DNA from: Alphaproteobacteria bacterium
GTDB taxonomy: Bacteria > Pseudomonadota > Alphaproteobacteria > Elsterales > Elsteraceae
Assembly: GCA_013297545.1 (NCBI GenBank)
Contig: JAAFHH010000112.1
Location: 1-8,380, forward strand
Direction of reading: 5' to 3'
Length of the DNA stretch: 8,380 bases
The translations under genes were made by a program, and so were the position numbers. Shown here piece by piece: positions 1-5,156 of this stretch. Below the pieces are notes generated by a model, which saw only the letters and a program-made list of their open reading frames with translations, ran no database searches and was not told where the DNA came from. Every line of letters starts with the position of its first letter. Positions within the stretch are counted from its first letter, which is position 1.

Positions 1-1349
1 CCGGCCAGCGCCGGGTCTGCCCGCTGTTCGATGCCCAGGGGCGCGATCCGTTCCGGGACCTTCAAGCCCCCGCCACACCGTTTTGCCACGGGACCCTCCT
101 GGTGCTGAGCCAGCGCGGCGGATGGCGCACCCGCCAAGAAGCCGTGGTCGCTTTGCTGCGATCGACCGGTGACCTCGGCGAGCGCGCGATCGACTTCTAC
201 AAAAGCACCATCGGCCGCGATGCGGATCTTGAAGTGGCGCAACTCGCCAGCGGGGCGTCGACGGCGGGTGGTGCTGCCGGCCTGCCGCCAAGTGCGGCGA
301 TCGACGCCCAGCGCCGGGGTGCCAGGCTCAGCCGCGGCCGGCTTGGGATTGCCAGCGGCGGCGATGGCGCGCTGGAAGCCGGGCGCTGGTATCCGGTGGA
401 TCGCACGCCAGGGGTCGCGGTCAGTCTGATGGCGGCCAATCTGGTGCCGGCGGACATCATGGCCTCCTTCCCCGACCGGGTGGCCAGCATGGATGACGTG
501 GAAGGCCCCGCGGTCGTGCGCGCGGTGGCGTTCGACCTCGCCCGCTTCTCGGTCGACTTTCGCTTGGGCACCGCGCACCCGTCGCTCGAATGGTCGCGCC
601 GGTACGAGGGCGCGAAGCCGGGTGCTGGGCCTGATGGCTTTGCCAGTGCCGCTCCGCTCGCCCGCGTCGGCATGGTGCGCCCGCATGAGTTGGACCGCTT
701 GACCGGTGCGTTTGCCGCCGGCTTCAAGCGCGAACACGGGGCGTTCCGCGCCGGTCCGCTCGCCGGGATCAATCAGGGCAGCCACTATGGCTTCATCGAG
801 GGTGGTGTGGTGTTCAGCCGCCTGCAGCCCGGCCTCGCCACCTTGTTCGCGACCGACGATGGCCGGGTGCAGCTGCGCACCTGGACCGCTGAGGATGACG
901 CGCTGGTGCCGCGTCTGCGCTTTGCCCGCCAGAACGGGGTCGCCCTCATTCAAGCGCGCGAGCCGCACCCGTTTGTGCGCAATTGGGGCAGTGGCAACTG
1001 GTCGGGAGCGCTCAATCCCTCCGGGGCGGGCGGCACCTTGCGCTCGCTGCGCTCAGCTGCGTGCCTGTTGCAGGAGGGGGACAAGCGCTGGCTGATCTAT
1101 GCCCAGTTCAGCGCCCACACCCCGAACGGCATGGCGCGCGTGCTGCAGGCCTATGGCTGCGTGGACGCCATGCATCTGGACATGAACAGCCCGGATCTCA
1201 CCTACGCCGCGGTCTACCGTCCGGATGGTGCCGGCGGTGTGGTCGCGGGTCATGTGGACAGTGCGATGGCATCCAGCGATCCCAGCGGGGGCTTGCGCTT
1301 TGTCAGTGCCAACGACAACCGCGACTTCTTCGTTGTGCTGCGCCGATAA
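1..1349 (+). CDS. Putative phosphodiester glycosidase-like protein (NAGPA/DUF2233-like), N-terminus outside window
   Basis: The frame is open from base 3 to the TAA at 1347-1349 with no stop, so the gene enters from the left. A GTG at 102 could pass for a start, but 33 sense codons precede it in frame and no ribosome-binding site is seen there, so I treat the gene as 5'-partial (448 visible residues). Counting from the GTG codon, the C-terminal half holds AGINQG (221-226), a glycine-rich turn (FIEGGVVFS), WLIYAQFSAHTPNGMARVL (330-348), and YGCVDAMHLDMNS (351-363). This order resembles phosphodiester glycosidases, where a GxNGG-type loop is followed by a regulatory-looking strand and a final ALNLDGGGS motif. 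Here the last motif is LDMNS and lacks the glycines, so activity is uncertain. The N-terminal 200 residues are not recognised. Codon use and GC match the neighbours. A rpsD promoter follows, so the gene is probably transcribed separately. The reading frame is certain; the family call is an inference. Confidence 0.6.
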   Translation, partial: GQRRVCPLFDAQGRDPFRDLQAPATPFCHGTLLVLSQRGGWRTRQEAVVALLRSTGDLGERAIDFYKSTIGRDADLEVAQLASGASTAGGAAGLPPSAAIDAQRRGARLSRGRLGIASGGDGALEAGRWYPVDRTPGVAVSLMAANLVPADIMASFPDRVASMDDVEGPAVVRAVAFDLARFSVDFRLGTAHPSLEWSRRYEGAKPGAGPDGFASAAPLARVGMVRPHELDRLTGAFAAGFKREHGAFRAGPLAGINQGSHYGFIEGGVVFSRLQPGLATLFATDDGRVQLRTWTAEDDALVPRLRFARQNGVALIQAREPHPFVRNWGSGNWSGALNPSGAGGTLRSLRSAACLLQEGDKRWLIYAQFSAHTPNGMARVLQAYGCVDAMHLDMNSPDLTYAAVYRPDGAGGVVAGHVDSAMASSDPSGGLRFVSANDNRDFFVVLRR

Positions 1350-1371
1350 ATCCCGACTGGGTAAATCCTGG

Positions 1372-1399
1372 TTGACAGCGCGGTCGCGATCCGTATTGT
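1372..1399 (+). promoter_or_regulatory. Sigma70-type promoter for rpsD
   Basis: A perfect TTGACA -35 box lies at 1372-1377, followed by a 16-bp spacer and TATTGT (4 of 6 matches to TATAAT) at 1394-1399. Transcription would start near 1406, leaving a leader of about 70 nt before the rpsD ATG. The position in the short gap after the previous gene's stop supports the call. A strong private promoter suits a ribosomal protein gene that stands outside the alpha operon. Confidence 0.7.
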
Positions 1400-1409
1400 T
1401 CGCGCCTCC

Positions 1410-1437
1410 GAACCGTGCCCTTCATGGGCGTGGGTTC
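1410..1437 (+). promoter_or_regulatory. Stem-loop in the rpsD leader
   Basis: GAACC (1410-1414) pairs with GGTTC (1433-1437), and GCCC (1417-1420) pairs with GGGC (1426-1429) around a TTCAT loop. Two G-U pairs and one bulged G join the two stems. The structure begins about 4 nt after the predicted transcription start and ends 37 nt before the start codon. No T-tract follows, so it is not a terminator. A role in feedback by S4 is possible but not shown. Confidence 0.4.
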
Positions 1438-1474
1438 AGTATCTTTGTTGATCGACCCTTCGCCGAGAGACCAG

Positions 1475-2089
1475 ATGACCAAGCGCGCCGAGTCAAAATA
1501 CAAGATCAACCGCCGTTTGGGCGTCAATCTCTGGGGCCGTGGCAAAAGCCCGGTGGTTCGCCGCGAAGGTGGTCCAGGCCAGCACGGTCAGCGTCGCAAG
1601 AAGACGTCAGACTTCGGCGTCCAGCTGATGGCCAAGCAGAAGCTGAAGGGCTACTACGGCAACATCTCGGAACGTCAGTTCCGTCGGCTGTACACCGAAG
1701 CTGGCCGCCGCAAGGGCGACACGTCGGAGAACTTGATCGAGCTGTTGGAGCGTCGCCTCGATGCGGTGATCTACCGCATGAAGTTCGCGATCACGCCGTT
1801 CGCCGCCCGCCAGCTGGTCAACCATGGCCACGTCAAGGTGAACGGCAAGCGCGTCAACATCGCGTCGTACCAGATCAACGACAACGACATCATCGAACTG
1901 TCGTCGACGGCCAAGAACATGGCGGTGGTGCTGGAAAGCATGCAGTCGCCGGAACGCGACGTGCCGGACTACATCTCGGTCGACACCTCCGCCTTCAAGG
2001 GCGCGTTCATTCGCGCACCGAAGCTGGCCGATGTGCCGTACCCGGTGCAGATGGAACCGAACCTCGTGATCGAATTCTACTCGCGCTAA
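1475..2089 (+). CDS. rpsD: 30S ribosomal protein S4
   Basis: S4 is a primary 16S rRNA-binding protein that nucleates assembly of the small ribosomal subunit. The 204-residue product is full length for the family. The N-terminal domain begins MTKRAESKYKINRRLG and contains GPGQHGQRR, SDFGVQLMAKQKLKGYYG and ISERQFRRLY. The S4 RNA-binding domain follows at about residues 95-160 (RRLDAVIYRMKF, AARQLVNHGHVKVNGKRVNI). The tail ends PYPVQMEPNLVIEFYSR. The frame is open further upstream (to 1415), but the ATG at 1475 gives the exact family N-terminus and has GAGAGA 4 nt before it. The form is alphaproteobacterial. It has its own promoter and is not next to rpsM, rpsK, rpoA or rplQ, as expected where rpsD lies outside the alpha operon. 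Confidence 0.98.
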   Translation: MTKRAESKYKINRRLGVNLWGRGKSPVVRREGGPGQHGQRRKKTSDFGVQLMAKQKLKGYYGNISERQFRRLYTEAGRRKGDTSENLIELLERRLDAVIYRMKFAITPFAARQLVNHGHVKVNGKRVNIASYQINDNDIIELSSTAKNMAVVLESMQSPERDVPDYISVDTSAFKGAFIRAPKLADVPYPVQMEPNLVIEFYSR

Positions 2090-2103
2090 TCACCCGCTGT
2101 GAT
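2089..2103 (+). other. Small hairpin at the rpsD stop codon
   Basis: ATCAC (2089-2093) and GTGAT (2099-2103) form a 5-bp stem around CCGCT, starting on the last base of the rpsD stop codon. It has no T-tract. It lies directly before a longer hairpin at 2106-2132, and the two together may protect the mRNA end or slow ribosomes and polymerase. It is short enough to have arisen by chance. Confidence 0.25.
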
Positions 2104-2105
2104 CC

Positions 2106-2132
2106 GGCCTCCAACCTCACTGGTTGGGGGCC
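2106..2132 (+). promoter_or_regulatory. 11-bp stem-loop between rpsD and the DUF2161 gene, covering its ribosome-binding region
   Basis: GGCCTCCAACC (2106-2116) pairs with GGTTGGGGGCC (2122-2132) over all 11 positions, ten Watson-Crick pairs and one T-G wobble, around a TCACT loop. The sequence after it is GCGATGGC, with no T-run, so it is a poor intrinsic terminator. The right arm contains GGGGG, the only Shine-Dalgarno-like stretch before the ATG at 2136, so folding would hide it. It could act as a translational brake, an mRNA 3'-end stabiliser for rpsD, or a Rho-linked pause site. Confidence 0.5.
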
Positions 2133-2135
2133 GCG

Positions 2136-2810
2136 ATGGCACTGATTGCCGAGAGTGAATTATCCCTGCCGGTCAAACGCTTCCTGGAAGCCGCCGGCTA
2201 TACCGTCAAAACCGAAGTTCAGACCTGCGACTTGGTCGCCGTGCGCGGCGATGAGCCGCCCGTGGTCGTTGAACTGAAGGCACGGCTCAATCTCACCTTA
2301 TTGCTACAGGCGGTTGACCGGTTGGCGGTGGCTGACACGGTCTACATCGCTGTCCCCGGCAAGCCGGGCGGTGAGGCCGGCCCCTACGATCGCCGGGTGC
2401 GCAAACTCTGCCGGTTGATCGGGCTCGGCCTGATCGCGGTTGAGTTTCGCACCGGTGCCCCCACCATCCATGTGCTGGAAGAGCCGGGGCCTTATCAGCC
2501 GCGCAAAGACGCCAAGCGGCGGCGCAAGCTGCTGCGCGAATTCACTTTGCGTCGGGGCGATCCGAACCAGGGCGGGGTAACCGGGGTCAAGCTGGTGACC
2601 GCCTACCGCCAGGCCGCCCTGCGCCTCGCCCTCTACCTCAACGCCGGCCCGGCAAGCCCCAAGGCGCTCGCCCAGGCGACCGGCGTCACCGGGGCGGCGG
2701 CGATCCTGCAGCGCAATGTCTACGGCTGGTTTGAGCGCGTCGACCGCGGCGTCTACCAAGTGACGGACGCGGGCCGGCGCGCACTCGATGCATTCGCGGG
2801 CAGTTACTAA
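2136..2810 (+). CDS. DUF2161 family protein, putative PD-(D/E)XK nuclease-like
   Basis: The 224-residue product matches my knowledge of DUF2161, a mainly alphaproteobacterial family predicted to have a PD-(D/E)XK nuclease fold. The N-terminal domain has the core pattern: Asp32 in TCDLVAV, then Glu46 and Lys48 in VVVELKAR, followed by a helix (LLLQAVDRLAVADTVYIAVP) typical of the fold. A basic linker (RKDAKRRRKLLREF, about 123-136) may touch nucleic acid. Residues 157-220 look like a winged helix (SPKALAQATGVTGAAAILQ, then GVYQVTDAGRRAL). I chose the ATG at 2136; a TTG at 2124 in the same frame would add four residues but lies inside a hairpin. The gene follows rpsD after 46 bp with no clear terminator, so it may be co-transcribed. 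Its substrate is unknown, and no methyltransferase or other restriction partner is adjacent. Confidence 0.85.
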   Translation: MALIAESELSLPVKRFLEAAGYTVKTEVQTCDLVAVRGDEPPVVVELKARLNLTLLLQAVDRLAVADTVYIAVPGKPGGEAGPYDRRVRKLCRLIGLGLIAVEFRTGAPTIHVLEEPGPYQPRKDAKRRRKLLREFTLRRGDPNQGGVTGVKLVTAYRQAALRLALYLNAGPASPKALAQATGVTGAAAILQRNVYGWFERVDRGVYQVTDAGRRALDAFAGSY

Positions 2811-2812
2811 AG

Positions 2813-2841
2813 TCCACAATCTTTGTGTGACACCTTATTCT
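2813..2841 (+). promoter_or_regulatory. Weak candidate promoter before the Bax-inhibitor-1 gene
   Basis: TCCACA at 2813-2818 (4 of 6 to TTGACA) and TATTCT at 2836-2841 (4 of 6 to TATAAT) are 17 bp apart. They sit just after the DUF2161 stop, in the most AT-rich part of a 98-bp gap. The boxes are only moderate and this is a guess from spacing and position. Confidence 0.3.
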
Positions 2842-2908
2842 GCTTGAAACTGGTCGGCGGAAAGCCCAACTCTGTGGCTCAGGTTCCAACTTACGGACGG
2901 AGAATTCC

Positions 2909-3625
2909 ATGGACTGGGGTACGTCGCAGGCTCGCTCATTTGCGCCGAGCATCAGCCGCGCCGAGATCGACGCTGGCCTGCGCGCGCACATGCTGCGCGT
3001 CTACAACTACATGGCCCTGGCGCTGGTGGTTACCGGCCTGGTCGCCATGTTCGTCGCCAATACGTCGCTCGGCCCGATCATTTTCGGCACACCGCTGAAG
3101 TGGGTGGCCATGTTGGCCCCGCTGGCGTTTGTCTTGGTGCTGTCATTCGGCGCCCACAAGATGTCGTTCGGCACCTTGCAGCTGGTGTTCTGGGCGTTCG
3201 CTGCGGTGATGGGTGTCTCCATCGCCTCGATCTTCATGGTGTTCACGGGCGCTTCGGTGGCTCGCGGCTTCTTCATGACGGCGGCGATGTTCGGTGCACT
3301 CAGCCTCTATGGCTACACCACGAAGTCTGACCTCTCGAAGCTCGGCACGATCTTGACGATCCGCGTCGTTGTGCTGGTGGTCCTGAGCTTGGTGAACATC
3401 TTCCTCGGCTCCTCGCTGTTGAGCGTGCTCATCAACGCCGCCGTGATCATCGTGTTCTTGGGCCTCACCGCCTATGACACGCAGCGCATCAAGGAAGAGT
3501 TCTCGGAGAACTACGGCCACGAGGCGATCGGCAAGCTCGCGATCCTCGGTGCCCTTGGCCTCTACCTCAACTTCATCAACATCTTCCAGGCGTTGATGAG
3601 CTTGACCGGCCAGCGCGACGAGTAG
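2909..3625 (+). CDS. Bax inhibitor-1 (BI-1/YccA) family inner-membrane protein
   Basis: This is a 238-residue seven-helix membrane protein of the TMBIM/BI-1 family. Members form pH-sensitive calcium leak channels (shown for Bacillus YetJ) or modulate membrane proteases (E. coli YccA with FtsH). A short soluble N-terminus (1-31) precedes likely helices at about 33-52, 66-81, 90-112, 119-137, 151-168, 171-189 and 205-232. Family hallmarks are FMTAAMFGALSLYGYTTKSD (122-141), GLTAYDTQRIKEEF (185-198) and ALGLYLNFINIFQAL (215-229). Asp190 corresponds to the conserved aspartate of the sixth helix. The seventh-helix motif, often LYLDFIN, reads LYLNFIN here (Asn221). The ATG at 2909 is preceded by GGAG at 2899-2902 with 6-nt spacing, which fixes the start. 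The role in this organism cannot be read from context. Confidence 0.95.
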   Translation: MDWGTSQARSFAPSISRAEIDAGLRAHMLRVYNYMALALVVTGLVAMFVANTSLGPIIFGTPLKWVAMLAPLAFVLVLSFGAHKMSFGTLQLVFWAFAAVMGVSIASIFMVFTGASVARGFFMTAAMFGALSLYGYTTKSDLSKLGTILTIRVVVLVVLSLVNIFLGSSLLSVLINAAVIIVFLGLTAYDTQRIKEEFSENYGHEAIGKLAILGALGLYLNFINIFQALMSLTGQRDE

Positions 3626-3627
3626 CT

Positions 3628-3954
3628 ATGACGGCCGCTCAGGCCGTTGTGCGGACCGGCCCGGGCAGCTTGCCCGGGCCGTTTGCGTTGCTGCTGATCC
3701 TCCTGCTGCCGACAGCGGCGCTGGCTGACGCGCTGCTGCCCTGGCAGTTCCGCCACCAGCCGTGCCGTGACCCGGCGGTGCAGTCGCTGGTCGGTATGGA
3801 CCGGGTGGCGGCGATTGCGGCCGCCAAGAAACTCAACATCCAGCGCCTGCGCTTTCTGCACCCGTCGCAGACCGTGCTGTTCGAAGCCAACCCGGAACGC
3901 TTGACGCTGGTGATCGGCGAAGACGCACGGGTCTGGCGCGCGTTCTGCCGGTAG
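3628..3954 (+). CDS. Small exported protein resembling peptidase inhibitor I78
   Basis: This 108-residue protein has an N-terminal signal peptide: a short n-region with Arg9, a hydrophobic stretch at about 19-32 (FALLLILLLPTAAL), and a likely cleavage after ALA (residue 33). The mature part of about 75 residues follows the I78 pattern: Cys46, SLVG (53-56), a helix rich in Ala, LRFLHPSQTV (74-83), then ERLTLVIGEDARVWRAFC ending at Cys107. In I78 proteins such as fungal elastase inhibitors, a Pro-containing loop and the RLN-like strand bear on the target protease. The similarity is by eye and the final glycine after Cys is Arg here, so the family is likely but not certain. The ATG at 3628 lies 2 nt after the Bax-inhibitor stop and has only a poor ribosome-binding site. 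A GTG at 3649 is an alternative start. A terminator-like hairpin lies inside the signal-peptide codons. Confidence 0.75.
   Translation: MTAAQAVVRTGPGSLPGPFALLLILLLPTAALADALLPWQFRHQPCRDPAVQSLVGMDRVAAIAAAKKLNIQRLRFLHPSQTVLFEANPERLTLVIGEDARVWRAFCR
3631..3647 (+). other. Hairpin overlapping the start of the I78-like gene
   Basis: ACGGCC (3631-3636) and GGCCGT (3642-3647) form a 6-bp stem around GCTCA. It starts right after the ATG at 3628 and is the first of two tandem GC-rich hairpins after the Bax-inhibitor stop codon. Confidence 0.4.
3658..3689 (+). terminator. Terminator-like hairpin within the 5' codons of the I78-like gene
   Basis: GGCCCGGGCA (3658-3667) and TGCCCGGGCC (3671-3680) form a perfect 10-bp stem with a GCT loop (or 9 bp with a 5-nt loop), followed by GTTTGCGTT. 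The stem is very stable, but the tail has only scattered T residues. It starts 33 bp after the Bax-inhibitor stop, where its terminator would be expected. It also lies within codons 11-21 of the I78-like gene, so it could act as an attenuator or coding-region brake, or show that the true start of that gene is elsewhere. Confidence 0.5.
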
Positions 3955-3961
3955 CGCGCCC

Positions 3962-5044
3962 GTGCCCGCGATCAGCCTGGACCGGGTGCGCAAGCGCTTT
4001 GGCGCGGTTGCCGCAGTGGACGGCATCACGCTCAGCCTTGCGCGCGGCGGCTTGCTCGCGATCCTCGGCCCCTCTGGCTGTGGCAAGACCACGCTCTTGC
4101 GCCTGCTTGCTGGCCTCGAGACGCTGGACAGTGGGGAGATCGTGATCAACGGCGTCCAGGTCGCAGCAGCCGGCCATCATGTGCCGCCGGAGCGGCGCTC
4201 GATCGGGATGGTGTTCCAAAGCTACGCGCTCTGGCCGCACCTCTCGGTCGCGGACAATGTTGGCTACGCGCTCAAGCGCGCCGGCCTGCCGGCGGCGGAA
4301 CGGGCGGCCAAGGTGCAGGCAGCGCTGACCACCGTCGCGATCGCGGAGTTGGCCGCGCGCCGCCCCCATGAACTCTCCGGTGGCCAGCGCCAGCGCGTGG
4401 CCCTTGCGCGCTGCCTCGCCATGTCGCCCGGCCTGGTGCTGCTGGATGAGCCGCTGGCGGCGCTCGATGCGCACCTGAAGAGCGCGATGCAGGCGGAACT
4501 CGCCCGCCTGCACCAGGCAACTGGCACCACCATGGTGATGGTGACCCACGATCAAGCCGAAGCCATGGCGCTCGCGACCGAGGTTGCGGTGCTTGACCAT
4601 GGCCGGCTGCAGCAATTGGCCCCACCGCGCGAGCTCTACGAGCGGCCGGCGACCTCGATGGTGGCACGCTTTCTCGGGCGCGGCACGGTTGCCCCGGCTG
4701 ATGTGCTGAGCGCCGGCGCTGGTAAGGCAACCGTGCGGTTGGCCGATCAAGAGGTGGTGATGGCGGCCACCCGCATCAGCCCCGGCCCCGCCGAAGTGCT
4801 GGTGCGGCCCGAACAGCTGCAGCTGGCAGACACCGGCCAGCCGATGCGGGTGCTGAGCCGCGCCTACCTCGGCGGATCGTTTGCGGTCGAGCTGGGGGCC
4901 GGCGACCTCACCTTCCGCGCCCTGCTGCCCGAACCCCCGACGGCGGACGTGGTGCCCGTTCTGATCACCGGCGGCTGGGTGATCCCAATCGCCCCTCCCC
5001 CCGCAAGCGAGGCTGCTGCGAAAGCGGAGTTCGCGGCGAGATAG
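3962..5044 (+). CDS. ABC transporter ATP-binding protein with TOBE-like C-terminus (FbpC/PotA type)
   Basis: This 360-residue cytoplasmic ATPase would power an importer. The nucleotide-binding domain (1-235) is complete: Walker A GPSGCGKTT (36-44), Q-loop VFQSYALWPH (84-93, Gln86), signature LSGGQRQR (138-145), Walker B LVLLDEP (158-164), D-loop AALD and switch His196 (THDQAEAM). After ARFLGRGT (about 235) comes a beta-rich tail to about 345 with VLVRPEQLQL, the mark of a TOBE substrate-regulatory domain as in iron(III), spermidine/putrescine, sulfate or sugar importers. FQSYALWPH is typical of FbpC/AfuC-like iron or polyamine systems, but substrate cannot be told. The GTG start is 7 bp after the previous stop, with no good ribosome-binding site, so translational coupling is likely. 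No permease or binding protein is adjacent on this strand, making it an orphan here, and it converges on the peptide-transporter operon. Confidence 0.93.
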   Translation: MPAISLDRVRKRFGAVAAVDGITLSLARGGLLAILGPSGCGKTTLLRLLAGLETLDSGEIVINGVQVAAAGHHVPPERRSIGMVFQSYALWPHLSVADNVGYALKRAGLPAAERAAKVQAALTTVAIAELAARRPHELSGGQRQRVALARCLAMSPGLVLLDEPLAALDAHLKSAMQAELARLHQATGTTMVMVTHDQAEAMALATEVAVLDHGRLQQLAPPRELYERPATSMVARFLGRGTVAPADVLSAGAGKATVRLADQEVVMAATRISPGPAEVLVRPEQLQLADTGQPMRVLSRAYLGGSFAVELGAGDLTFRALLPEPPTADVVPVLITGGWVIPIAPPPASEAAAKAEFAAR

Positions 5045-5092
5045 GGGCTGGAAGGCGCCGTTCTCACCACGCGATCGGCCTGCCGTGTATCC

Positions 5093-5116
5093 CCCCTCCC
5101 CTGGCAAGCGGAGGGG
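5093..5116. terminator. Weak candidate bidirectional terminator between convergent genes
   Basis: CCCCTCC (5093-5099) and GGAGGGG (5110-5116) form a 7-bp stem with a 10-nt loop, between an ABC ATPase gene ending at 5044 and the operon ending at 5157. The arms are pure purine/pyrimidine and no long T-run is present on either strand, so the support is mainly position. The rest of this 112-bp gap shows nothing recognisable. Confidence 0.35.
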
Positions 5117-5156
5117 TATGAGCGACCGGTCAAAATTCCGGCACCTTCTTGTCAGA

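Noticed and set aside
1225..2145. A 306-codon open frame on the plus strand overlapping rpsD in another frame.
   Set aside because: It covers all of rpsD out of frame, begins inside the previous gene, and its product has no recognisable domain.
2823..2908. TTGAAA at 2844-2849 as a -35 box for the Bax-inhibitor gene.
   Set aside because: No acceptable -10 box lies 15-19 bp downstream; the weaker pair at 2813-2841 fits better.
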